From Pseudocolwellia sp. AS88 (GTDB taxonomy: Bacteria > Pseudomonadota > Gammaproteobacteria > Enterobacterales > Alteromonadaceae), in contig NZ_JAUPEC010000015.1 of NCBI RefSeq assembly GCF_030551755.1, forward strand, positions 1 through 64,000: DNA of 64,000 nt. The letters run 5' to 3'. Below, piece by piece: positions 25,200 to 34,456 of the stretch. The notes under the pieces were generated by a model that was not told the origin of the DNA, ran no database searches, and saw only the letters and a list, made by a program, of their open reading frames with translations. The position numbers were made by a program, and so were the translations under genes. Within the stretch, counting starts at the first letter, position 1, and each line of letters opens with the position of its first letter.

Positions 25200-25450
25200 T
25201 AGAAGCCTAACTCATCATTTCCGTCATTAATTTCATTTGTGTTTCTAGGCTTAACAACTAAGTCAGCACCTATTAACGCTAAAGCTTTCATAATGATAAT
25301 TAAGTCGACCTTAGAGGGGTCAGCTTCAAGTTTGGAAACTTCTGGTTGATATATACCTAGATGTGAAGCTAGTTTACTTTGATTCCAACCTAGGTTTTTT
25401 CGACCTTTGGCGATAAGTTGGCCTAAGTCCTTAGGGGTATTGATATACAT
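25199..25450 (-). CDS. hipB: HipB-like antitoxin, XRE family
   Basis: This 83-residue protein is a helix-turn-helix repressor: LGQLIAKGRKNLGWNQSKLASHLGI, then QPEVSKLEADPSKVDLIIIMKAL. It precedes and overlaps hipA in the usual antitoxin-first order. It should neutralise HipA and repress the operon through the repeated operators immediately upstream (25468-25548). Confidence 0.9.
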   Translation of the reverse strand: MYINTPKDLGQLIAKGRKNLGWNQSKLASHLGIYQPEVSKLEADPSKVDLIIIMKALALIGADLVVKPRNTNEINDGNDELGF

Positions 25451-25467
25451 TATGTCTCTCTATAAAG

Positions 25468-25548
25468 TATTTACTATAAATCAATTTTATATACTATTTA
25501 CTATAAATCAAGTTTATATACTATTTACTATAAATCAAGTTTATATAG
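25468..25548. promoter_or_regulatory. hipBA operator: three tandem 27-bp repeats
   Basis: Three adjacent 27-bp units at 25468-25494, 25495-25521 and 25522-25548 are nearly identical. Each contains the inverted repeat TATAAA-N5-TTTATA, fitting a HipB dimer site. The array starts 18 bases upstream of hipB and probably covers its promoter, giving cooperative autorepression. Confidence 0.8.
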
Positions 25549-25689
25549 TATTTTATATAAAAAGGTAGGTTTATTCGTTAATTAATTTTAAGCTTTCTTA
25601 TTAATTTAGGGGGAATACCAAGAAAAATATTAGCGGTACCTAGATAAGGTAAAATACTCTATCGGTAATAAATAGAGTATTTTGAGGCG

Positions 25690-25966
25690 TCAATCAGCCT
25701 TATTGCAATCATCTATACTGGCCATGTGTTTTATTAACTCGGGCATAACAGATAATTCACGCCGTGCGTCATCAAACACCTTAAGGCGAATAACAACATC
25801 GCCCGACAGCTACCCCATTTAATAATAAAACTACTTACCTCGACATCATCTTTGTTGATCAGACAGATATTCAACTCATCAATTTGGTTGTTTGCTAATG
25901 GCTGGCCTTTTGAATACTGACTAAAACCTTTTTTGTATCCGTATTTTGATGCGATTATGTCATTCC
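25690..25966 (-). pseudogene. Frameshifted small plasmid gene remnant
   Basis: Minus-strand coding-quality sequence reads DIIASKYGYKKGFSQYSKGQ and LANNQIDELNICLINKDDVE, then shifts frame near 25812 to LSGDVVIRLKVFDDARREL and ends IDDCNKAD with a stop at 25690-25692. It has no start codon and one frameshift. Family unknown. It follows the next gene in the same direction, so it may once have been cotranscribed with it. Confidence 0.5.
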
Positions 25967-25968
25967 CC

Positions 25969-26433
25969 TTAGATAAAATCGTTTAATTGATTGTGTAATT
26001 GTTTTTTTGTTATGCCTGCTTGTAATGCCACTAAGCTAACAGACTCTTGGTATTTACTTTCTCCATCATCAAATGAATCCATCACTTCTAATACTCGGTG
26101 AGCAAGGATTGTTTTAACAGAAACAGCCTTATCAAACCTAAGTGTTTGAGAAGGGTTCTCTTGTCGTACAAAATCACAACCTGGCATTTGTGTCACTTGC
26201 GTATAAACCACATGAATATTTTGAAAGTGTTCTTCCACCATCGCTTTTGCATTAGTAACCGTTTTAGCAATAGCAAATATTTGTACACCATGAGGAATAT
26301 GACCGTTATTGTTTTTATTTTCGATTTCAATATAAAACGTATAATGGGTGAATTCTTCCTTTGTGTGGTAAGAAACGATTTGATTGCGCGTAAAAGGTGA
26401 AGCAGCTGCTGGTAAATAGTCAATCTTTGTCAT
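25969..26433 (-). CDS. Hypothetical plasmid protein
   Basis: This 154-residue protein has a beta-rich centre (HYTFYIEIENKNNNGHIPHG) and a helical C terminus (VSLVALQAGITKKQLHNQL). No family is recognised, and there is no signal or membrane segment. It lies 74 bases after a small Cys-containing protein gene on the same strand, in a region of plasmid-type accessory genes. It may be intact, although decayed sequence follows directly. Confidence 0.5.
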   Translation of the reverse strand: MTKIDYLPAAASPFTRNQIVSYHTKEEFTHYTFYIEIENKNNNGHIPHGVQIFAIAKTVTNAKAMVEEHFQNIHVVYTQVTQMPGCDFVRQENPSQTLRFDKAVSVKTILAHRVLEVMDSFDDGESKYQESVSLVALQAGITKKQLHNQLNDFI

Positions 26434-26507
26434 GGTAAGTCCTTAAATATTGGATAATAGAGCCTTAGCGCTTGTGCGTTACTGCACCAAGCGCCAGCAA
26501 AAATAGA

Positions 26508-26723
26508 TTAGGTTTCGCTTGGTAACTCTGTTACAACAAAGCCGGTGAGCTTAAACGTATCTTTCCACTGCGTACCGCATTCATTACATGAAACATCCTG
26601 TACTGCATAGGCTCCCTCTACACTTATGCTTTCACCATCAATGTCAGTAGAACGGCATGCTTTATTAGGGTAATGGTTAGGTTGATTGATATAGGCACTG
26701 TGCGTTAAAAAATTAGTACTCAT
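26508..26723 (-). CDS. Small hypothetical protein with a CxxC pair
   Basis: A 71-residue product with SCNECGTQWKDTFKL, in which the two Cys of CNEC could bind metal with residues elsewhere or in a dimer. It begins MSTNFLTHSAYINQPNHYPN. This style of very small acidic protein is common on marine gammaproteobacterial plasmids. Function unknown. Confidence 0.5.
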   Translation of the reverse strand: MSTNFLTHSAYINQPNHYPNKACRSTDIDGESISVEGAYAVQDVSCNECGTQWKDTFKLTGFVVTELPSET

Positions 26724-26960
26724 AAAAAATTATCTGGGTTGTTAAGTTAAACTTACAGTAACAACACCAACAAACTGTGCAGAAAAAGGGGGGATGTAGT
26801 TATTCTTTATTCACACCATATGCAATACGCCGGACACCCCCGATTTAAATCAAATATCTACACTTTTATACGTTAGCTCTACATTAATAAAAGCTAAGGT
26901 TTTCACAAGTTAGATTTTTATTCAGTACTTCAAAGCGGCATTACTATTCATAACAATACA

Positions 26961-27998
26961 GTGACAGTAAATCACCAATGTAGCGAAGATGTTTGGGGGA
27001 GTGTTAAACGCTGTTTTCAGGCGTATCGAGGCGAATGGAATGGCGGTAATAATCAGTACGGTTATTTTCCAACTGATGATCAGGTAGCGAAAGGCACCAT
27101 CTTTGATCATAGTATTGCAAACCCTTATAACTGGAAGCACCTTGAGCGTAAAATTAGAATATTAGAACCTTCAGCAGGGGAGGGCGCACTAGCACTTGAA
27201 ATACTTGAACGCTTTAAACGTGCAGGTGTCGAAGTTGAACTTATTTTATGTGAAATAGACCCGTTAAACGTATTGGCTCTAGAAGCCAAAGGGCTGAGTG
27301 TTCATCAAGGCAGCTTTTTTGATATGGCCTTTGATAACATTGATTTAGTGATCATGACCCCCCTCGTTTAAATCATTAGAATGGTTAAAGCATATTAGAC
27401 GTGCACAAGCGATGCTTAATGATAAGGGGGCGTTGGTAGGTATTGTGCCAACACATTCACTTTATAATCGCTCACAACAAAGCGTTATTGATTTTCGTAA
27501 TGAAGTGGCCCTTTATAACTGCGATCAATTAACACTTGATAAAGGGACGTTCGCCAGCGCGCCTAAGACTCAAACAGGCATCATTGAGATCTGACATAGC
27601 AAAGTAGTTAACAAAGACTTAGCAAGTGAGTTAAAGATGATTTACCACGGCAACAACTTAAAATTAACGTTAGAAAATGATGGCGACCTTATTAGAAAGA
27701 GTAGTTTATATTCTTCTCCTAAAGCTATAGAGATACCGGTCAAGTCATTCACAAAAAATGAAGCGTTTTTAAACTTCAATATGGTGTTAACTAATAAGGT
27801 GATATCGCTCGTTACTTTTGCTCTGGCTAAAAATAAACAGCTTTAGAAGGTTATAAGGCTCTTCACTCAGCAACAGTAATAGAAGACAAGCCAACACCAC
27901 CAAGACGCGCTATTCGCTACTTAGATAAAGACTCGATAAGAGCAGTTACATTTCACTGTGTAGGATATAACTATGTTTATTTAACAGAATGTGTGTAG
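26961..27998 (+). pseudogene. Decayed N6-adenine-type DNA methyltransferase gene
   Basis: The 5' part encodes a class I methyltransferase: RILEPSAGEGALALEIL (AdoMet motif) and an acidic loop, ending in DLVIMTPLV where DLVIMNPPF is expected. A frame change there gives a stop. Coding then resumes: LEWLKHIRRAQAMLNDKGAL, VGIVPTHSLYNRSQQSV and FASAPKTQTGIIEI, a stop at about 27592, then EIPVKSFTKNEAFLNFNMVL, and after another shift EGYKALHSATVIED...YVYLTECV to 27998. At least two frameshifts and one stop, plus the lost NPPF motif, make it inactive. Confidence 0.7.
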
Positions 27999-30121
27999 TG
28001 TTTAGCAAATTTCAATTATCTATCTACTGAAGAGGATGTAGGCACGTATTTAGACCATCTGATTTTTCGAAGGTGCAATTGGTACTATCTTTCATTCTTA
28101 AAAGGTTTTTTGTACTCGTTTTTTTTCTTCCTATGTTAGCTTCATGAACGTAACAAAAATTTTTTAGAGAAATAATATGTTTAGTTCAAACGATATTTAT
28201 TGAGAATCATACAGCCTAGAAAATATATAAGTATCGCTGTAGGGACTCTAGAAAGTCTAGCGCACAGGGATCTTCAGCAAAAAAAAAGCCTCTTCAATTC
28301 GTTAAATTAATATTTAAGACTAATTGACTATGAAACACTCTAAGACCTGTAACCCGGCATGAGCGCATTGAAAATCGAATAAACAGTCTAGCTCAAGATA
28401 AGAGTAGTTGTTCTATATTAGAAGCGCTTTGTTAAGTATTTTCCATAATTTCATCCTAATTTATTGTGTTATTTTTACTAATTCTTTTTCTAATGGTTCG
28501 ACTTTCTTTGTTGGTTCTATATTTTGCTACTTTAGCTTCGCTAATTGTGCGGCATTGATTCTCTCCAAATTCGTCTTTTTCTGCTGTGTCGACTCTCATT
28601 CAATTCGCTTAACTTCAATCTGCTTACTTACGTTCTATGCGTTAACTCACATAATTTAAAAGTGAACACAAAAGGCTCTGAATTTAATAAGCAAGGATCA
28701 GTGTATTTAACTTAGCGTGTGTAGTCATACCAACGCAGGATTAAAAGGATGTAAAAAACGTATTGGAAGGTGCTTTACAAGATAATATTGATGTTGAATC
28801 CTTAGTTGGACAATTACATCAGTTGTGCCACCCAATTACATTATAACTGCCAGTCATTTCCATTCAACTCTGCCACGTAATCACATTTATAATGATCACT
28901 AAATAACATTATGTTGCCACTGATAAATATGATCACTTTGTGCGCATTGAAGACATTAGCTATCGGCCATTCTTTAGGCCAACAGTCTGGTATATAAGTA
29001 GATTAAGTGTGTAAAGCTAATGTTTAAATATAACGCACCTAAATTATATTATATATAAAAATGCATCATGGATGGTTTTTCAAAGTATTATAAACATCAT
29101 ATACTTGACTCACTGCTCTTTAATGGCTGTTTGTGAACAAAGTAAAAAGGGTATAGGGTTTGTTGATCTTTCAGGGTTAAACTTTATTCTTTTTAAACAA
29201 AGCCTAAGGGTATTAATTGGTTGAAATTTATACGGGATTATTGTGTTTTCGAGTAGCCAGCTACACATCACATAACCCGAACTGTCTAAAAAACTAAATA
29301 TGTTGCTGTTTAAAGTATCGCTTCTTCTGTGCGGTTCATTGACCAAGGTGATGCCAAAGTTGATATATAATAGTGAAATAGTTTTAATAATGATGAATTA
29401 TCTGATTAGATTGAAAAAGGCCTCCAATATAATCTCTCTTTAAAAGCTAAAGACCTCAGGCTAATAAGCATAGCAATTTAATCAACCTAAAATAAGTATA
29501 GAGACATGTGGCTTATTTATTATCGTGGACATAACAACATCATATATTTTTATAAATATAGTGCTAGATATATACTAAAATTGACTTGCATTGAGTTTAT
29601 AACGATATAAATATAAATTGATATATTTTTCAATATAACTAGACTTTTTTGGTTGGGTTGACTATGCAATGTATAATGTGATTTTTTATATTATATGTGT
29701 TCTCTCATATAGGATTTCATTGATAGGATCTGTTTTATAAAGTTGTTACTCTAATCAAGAAATCTTAATTATATAAATGATATCTTGGTAAAATAAAAAC
29801 AATACCCATCACTACTAATTCTTGATATTTTCCATTCATGTCTTTATTTACCTGGCTTTCATGTCTTATGGATATAGGATTAGGCAGAGTTCTTATAATA
29901 CTAAGTTATTAACTTTAAATATCTACAAAGCATATTTTTATCTTATTTTTTGCTGATCTATGAGTCTTTAGTTTTCTCTATTATCACGTTTAAATATATT
30001 GTTCTTTTACTGGACAATTATTTTTTACCGGAGTATCTTATATGTAACTATACAGTTAGTTAAAAGATATAGTCGATATTTATAAGAAGTAATATAGTGT
30101 TTTATAAACTCTGAGGGGATA
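27999..30121. other. 2.1-kb gene-poor, decayed region
   Basis: No convincing gene. There are short protein-like scraps, for example VNTKGSEFNKQGSVYLT ending at about 28714, which echoes the C terminus of the initiator (EVNTKGLVFDK), and VLEGALQDNIDVESLVGQLH near 28760-28835. The frames at 28408-28659 (plus) and 29110-29346 (minus) have no recognisable content. The last 600 bases are very AT-rich and should hold the promoter of the TonB receptor gene. Confidence 0.5.
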
Positions 30122-30124
30122 GTG

Positions 30125-33067
30125 ATGGATAGTCAAAGTCAAAGCCATAAAAGTAAAAGGTTTCTAAAGAAAAAGCTCGCAATAGCTGTATCTACTGCGT
30201 TAATACTTATCACAAATCAGTTAGCATATGCAGCTGAAGAAGCAAAAGAAACTACTGACGCTGAAATTGAAAAAATTAAAAGAATTAGTAATGTAGCGGA
30301 AGAAATTGAAGTTATTGAGGTAAGTGGTTTTAGATCAAGTACCACTAAACAATTAAATAACAAACGTTTTGGTAAAAATGTTTCAGATAGTATTTTTGCC
30401 GAAGACATTGGTAAAATGCCAGATGCAAACATAGCCGAAGCAATGCAACGTATTACAGGTATAGGTATTGATCGAGTTGATGGCGAAGGTACTAGTATTA
30501 CGATTCGTGGTGTAGAAGGTGGTCTTAACAATGTTCAGATGAATGGCGTTACGATGACAAACAGTGGTGATGATAACGAAATTGATTTTTCTAGCATGTC
30601 AGCAGATATGTTGAAGTCAATTGAAGTTATAAAAACCCCAAGCGCAAATCACGATGAAGGTAGCTTAGGTGGCACAGTTAAGCTAAATACTTGGAAACCA
30701 CTAGATATTAAAGAACCAAAAACAATATTTTCGGCTAAAACAAAATATAACGATTTATCAGATGAAACAGATCTTCAATTTGGTTTGTCTTTTGGTAAAA
30801 ACTTTAGTGAAAAATTTGGTATGACGGGTTCTTTAAATTACGATAAAACCAATACTCGTCAAGACAGATTAACTAATTATCGCTGGGAATATCGTAATAT
30901 AGCTGATGCAACTAGCTTGCAAACAGGTGAAATATTAGACCCTGATGGAAATACACGTTCTTTTGAACCTTTAGGTAATGAGAGAAATTTATCTTTAATA
31001 GAAACGGAACGTCTTAGTGCTTCAGCATCTTTTCAGTATAGCTTTGATGACGATACCACTATTTGGCTTGATGCAACGCATTCAGAGAAAGATAAAACTA
31101 AACTTCAATATAATAACCGTATTCTTAATACTAGACAGTATGCAGTTATTGATGAAGAAGCACACAGTGCTGTGGTTTCAGGGTCGTCAGCCTCTAGATC
31201 TAACTCGGTAACATTTGAACAACCCAATGAAAGTTCAACAACTACTCTTGGATTGAATTATCAACAAGTGTTTGCAGATGGAGCTTGGACGATAGATGCT
31301 AAGTTAGGCTGGAGTGGTTCAACATCATATAATCCAATTAATAACCGCCGTATAATTTTTAATTCTAATGCTAGAACTGAGGCTGGAGAATTATCATGGC
31401 TTGACGAAAATGGCAATATGCTATTGTCGCCAGAATTCTCATTTGGGGACGAAGGGCGAGGTTACCTTACTACAGATAATTTACGTCCATCAGCAGTAAC
31501 TTACCTTACTCGCGATAATACAGATGATGCTTATAGTTTCCAAGTAGATTTAGAGGGCGATGTTGATTTTGGACCTATTGTTAATGTTGCTATGGGTGTT
31601 AAGGTTGTAGATCGAGACAAAACAAATAATTCGGTTATTTATCAGGCTGTTAGTGATGGTGTGAATGCTGATGGAGTAAGTCTTAATACTATTACATTAA
31701 CTGATTATGCTTTAGAATTCCCTGTTGATGACTTTTTAACACGAGTTACTGGTACAGAAAGTAATGGTTGGCCAGTTCCTGATTTTGATGCAATTTATGG
31801 TTCATTCTTACCAGATCCTGAATCAATTATACCTTTTGAAGATGAAGCACCTGAAACGACTACATTTGAATCATATGCTGGTTATGTAATGGCTGATTTT
31901 GAATTTTTTGGTGGTAAATTACTTGGTGACTTTGGTGTACGTGTAGTTAAAACAAAAGCTCGTGCAAAAGGTAGAGCAGGTTATAATTTTACTAATTATG
32001 ATCCTGTAGGCGGCGAAGATGCTGACGGAAATATTATTGGTGCTTTCAACGATGGTGCTTTTACTATCGATGACAGCACTTTTGGTGATATAGAATATAA
32101 CAATGTATTACCAAGCTTTAATTCACGATACACATTGACTGAAGATATGTTGTTACGCTTTAGTGTAGCTAAAGTTATGGCAAGACCAAAGGCCTCTGAT
32201 TTAGTGCCTGGTTACTTAATTAATGCTCGAAATGGTACTGCTACACCAACAGCTGTTGGCGGAAATCCTAATTTAGAACCTGTTGAAGCTATTACTTATG
32301 ACTTTTCATGGGAATGGTATTTTGATGAAACAGGTATGATGTCAACGGCATTTTTCTATAAAGACTTTCAGTCGTTAGCGTATGAAAAAATTGAAGGTGT
32401 AATACATTCTTGTCCTGAAGCAAGTATATTTCCTGAAGATCAACAACAATATAGAGACTTACATTGTGCGCAAATCGCTGATGAAATAGCGACTACCACA
32501 CCTGTTAATGGTGAAGGCGGTAAGAGCTTCGGTGTTGAAACTATCTATCAACAAGATTTTGTGTTTTTACCTGGATGGTTAAAGTATACAGGCATAACAA
32601 CTAACTATACTTATACAGATAGCGAAGCAAATTATGTTGATCCAACTCAAGAATCTGAAACGGCTGAGTTGTTAGAAGGCTTTCCGATGAGAAATACATC
32701 AAAGCATACATTTAACAGCAGTTTATACTGGGAAAATGAAGGATTGTCTGTTCGTTTAGCGTATAACTATCGTTCTAAGCGTCTTGATTCACCAAATGAT
32801 TTTGATGGTGCAATTTGGACTGATGATCGTGCAACAGTCGATTTCTCAACAAGTTATAAAGTAAATAAAAATCTTTCGTTTAACTTTTCAGCTACTAACT
32901 TAACTGATACATATGACCGTAGTTTTGTTACTCGCTTGCAAGAAGATGAAGCTAATGGATTATTTAGTGAAGGTAACGCTTTAGATGGCAATGCGCCTGA
33001 GTGGAGGACTTACGTCTTAGGTCATAACGGACGTAACTTTAGATTAGGCGTTACATACAAACTTTAA
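30125..33067 (+). CDS. TonB-dependent outer-membrane receptor
   Basis: This 980-residue receptor has a signal peptide. A plug domain follows at about 55-180 (VIEVSGFRSST, DSIFAEDIGKMPDANIAEAM, ITIRGVEGGLNNVQMNGV, GGTVKLNT), then a 22-strand-type barrel ending in the aromatic RNFRLGVTYKL. The plug wording is that of the Proteobacterial carbohydrate-receptor subfamily. It opens the sulfated-fucan gene region and probably imports fucan oligosaccharides with TonB energy. GAGGGG upstream suits ATG 30125; a GTG one codon earlier is possible. A terminator follows. No SusD partner is present, as usual outside Bacteroidota. Confidence 0.9.
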   Translation: MDSQSQSHKSKRFLKKKLAIAVSTALILITNQLAYAAEEAKETTDAEIEKIKRISNVAEEIEVIEVSGFRSSTTKQLNNKRFGKNVSDSIFAEDIGKMPDANIAEAMQRITGIGIDRVDGEGTSITIRGVEGGLNNVQMNGVTMTNSGDDNEIDFSSMSADMLKSIEVIKTPSANHDEGSLGGTVKLNTWKPLDIKEPKTIFSAKTKYNDLSDETDLQFGLSFGKNFSEKFGMTGSLNYDKTNTRQDRLTNYRWEYRNIADATSLQTGEILDPDGNTRSFEPLGNERNLSLIETERLSASASFQYSFDDDTTIWLDATHSEKDKTKLQYNNRILNTRQYAVIDEEAHSAVVSGSSASRSNSVTFEQPNESSTTTLGLNYQQVFADGAWTIDAKLGWSGSTSYNPINNRRIIFNSNARTEAGELSWLDENGNMLLSPEFSFGDEGRGYLTTDNLRPSAVTYLTRDNTDDAYSFQVDLEGDVDFGPIVNVAMGVKVVDRDKTNNSVIYQAVSDGVNADGVSLNTITLTDYALEFPVDDFLTRVTGTESNGWPVPDFDAIYGSFLPDPESIIPFEDEAPETTTFESYAGYVMADFEFFGGKLLGDFGVRVVKTKARAKGRAGYNFTNYDPVGGEDADGNIIGAFNDGAFTIDDSTFGDIEYNNVLPSFNSRYTLTEDMLLRFSVAKVMARPKASDLVPGYLINARNGTATPTAVGGNPNLEPVEAITYDFSWEWYFDETGMMSTAFFYKDFQSLAYEKIEGVIHSCPEASIFPEDQQQYRDLHCAQIADEIATTTPVNGEGGKSFGVETIYQQDFVFLPGWLKYTGITTNYTYTDSEANYVDPTQESETAELLEGFPMRNTSKHTFNSSLYWENEGLSVRLAYNYRSKRLDSPNDFDGAIWTDDRATVDFSTSYKVNKNLSFNFSATNLTDTYDRSFVTRLQEDEANGLFSEGNALDGNAPEWRTYVLGHNGRNFRLGVTYKL

Positions 33068-33102
33068 TTTTTATTTTTTATAAAGTTTAGATGTTAAATA
33101 TT

Positions 33103-33131
33103 AAAACAGAGCCTATTGAGCTCTGTTTTTT
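33103..33131 (+). terminator. Rho-independent terminator of the TonB receptor gene
   Basis: Perfect 10-bp stem AAAACAGAGC (33103-33112) with GCTCTGTTTT (33120-33129) and a T run. Confidence 0.9.
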
Positions 33132-33209
33132 ATTTTATGGTAAGAGTAACGGATATTAATATTAAATAAATTTATAAAGGGTGGTTTGCTTAATGAATGA
33201 GAGAAACGA

Positions 33210-33980
33210 ATGAAAAAACTTACTTTAAGGATTTTTAGTACTATTTGTATTCTGTTGGCAAGTTTACAAACAGTTAATGCACAACAATTTAAAGCGTTAG
33301 TTTTTACTAAAACTAGTGGTTGGCATCACGAGTCGATTAATGCAGGAGTAACAGCTTTACAAAAAATGGCAAAAGAACATTATTTTGACCTTCAATGGCA
33401 AACTAATGCAGATCGTATAACAGACAAACAGTTAAAGAAATTTGATGTTGTTATCTTTCTATCTACCACTGGGGATATTCTTAACCAGGACCAACAAGCT
33501 GCATTAGAGAGATTTATACAGTCGGGTAAAGGCTTTGTTGGTATTCACAGTGCATCAGACACTGAATATGAATGGCCATGGTATCAAAAGCTTATAGGGC
33601 GAAGTTTTGTTATTCACCCAAAAATACAAACGGCCGTACTTAAGGTTAATAATAGAAAGTTTCCTGGTTTAGCTCGTATGCCAGACCAATTCCTCTGGAC
33701 TGAAGAATGGTACCAATATAGTGATGCTTATGTAGACAATTTAAGCTACCTATTATCAGTAGATGAAGGCACGTATGATGCAAAAGTAGTAAGAAAAGGA
33801 AAAACCTACAATGGAATGGGGAGTTTTCATCCTGTTGCTTGGTATCACAACTATGATGGTGGTCGATCTTTCTATACCGGCTTAGGCCATATGAATGAAC
33901 ATTATAGCAACACCTTGTTTTTAGAGCACTTATATGGCGGTATTTATTGGGCGGCAACGGGCAAAGGGCTAATTAAATAG
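33210..33980 (+). CDS. Secreted ThuA-like domain protein
   Basis: This 256-residue protein has a signal peptide (cleavage near VNAQQ, about 25). It is a single ThuA-like, glutamine-amidotransferase-fold domain: FKALVFTKTSGWHHESI, FDVVIFLSTTGDIL, GKGFVGIHSASDTEYEWPWY and RSFYTGLGHMNEHY. ThuA-type proteins are often secreted and sit in polysaccharide loci of marine bacteria. Their reaction is unclear, and a keto-sugar or trehalose-related role has been proposed for some. It is flanked by terminators, so it may have its own promoter. Confidence 0.85.
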   Translation: MKKLTLRIFSTICILLASLQTVNAQQFKALVFTKTSGWHHESINAGVTALQKMAKEHYFDLQWQTNADRITDKQLKKFDVVIFLSTTGDILNQDQQAALERFIQSGKGFVGIHSASDTEYEWPWYQKLIGRSFVIHPKIQTAVLKVNNRKFPGLARMPDQFLWTEEWYQYSDAYVDNLSYLLSVDEGTYDAKVVRKGKTYNGMGSFHPVAWYHNYDGGRSFYTGLGHMNEHYSNTLFLEHLYGGIYWAATGKGLIK

Positions 33981-34022
33981 TAAAATTATTTGAAGAGTTG
34001 TTAATTTTTATTAAACATTACT

Positions 34023-34059
34023 GAGTACAAATTAGCAATATTTGTACTCTCTTCTTTTA
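34023..34059 (+). terminator. Rho-independent terminator of the ThuA gene
   Basis: Perfect 10-bp stem GAGTACAAAT (34023-34032) with ATTTGTACTC (34040-34049), followed by a T-rich tail. Confidence 0.85.
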
Positions 34060-34456
34060 ACGTCACCTCACAAATATCATTTCCGGATAAGTTCTCACTT
34101 ATTCATAAAAAAGCTCTATTATTTACAGATAACAGTCTCTCAACTTAGACGTAATTACTTATAATTTAGGTTGTTTTTCAATCAACCAACTTTGTGTTTT
34201 CTTATATTTAAAAATCAATTGTGCGTGTGTGTTTTATTATATCTTTAATTGTATTGATTTTTATTTAAGGTTTTGTTTTTTAATTGTTTATTATTTATTT
34301 TCTTTTATTTTGTTGTATTTATGTTGATCAGTGTTGAATTACTTGTGATTAGTTGATAATCTATTTTGTAGTTTATTATATACAAAAACACAATAAGAAC
34401 GACTTAGATTGAAAGTTTAGCCTCAATAATAAGTTGTATAATAAAGGGGAAGATTA
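34060..34456. promoter_or_regulatory. AT-rich leader of the dockerin glycosidase gene
   Basis: About 400 bases of strongly T-rich sequence with no gene, upstream of the start at 34457. An AAGGGGAAG ribosome site precedes that start. No operator-like palindrome comparable to that at 3388-3408 was seen. Confidence 0.4.

Noticed and set aside
25468-25548. Possible CRISPR or minisatellite
   Set aside because: The three units abut without spacers and lie exactly at the hipB promoter, so an operator array is the better reading.
28408-28659. 83-residue hydrophobic plus-strand frame
   Set aside because: Phe/Ser/Ile/Cys-rich translation typical of a T-rich strand, without start-site signals.
29110-29346. 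78-residue minus-strand frame, considered as a transposase remnant
   Set aside because: No DDE or helix-turn-helix pattern could be recognised on either strand and there are no terminal inverted repeats nearby.
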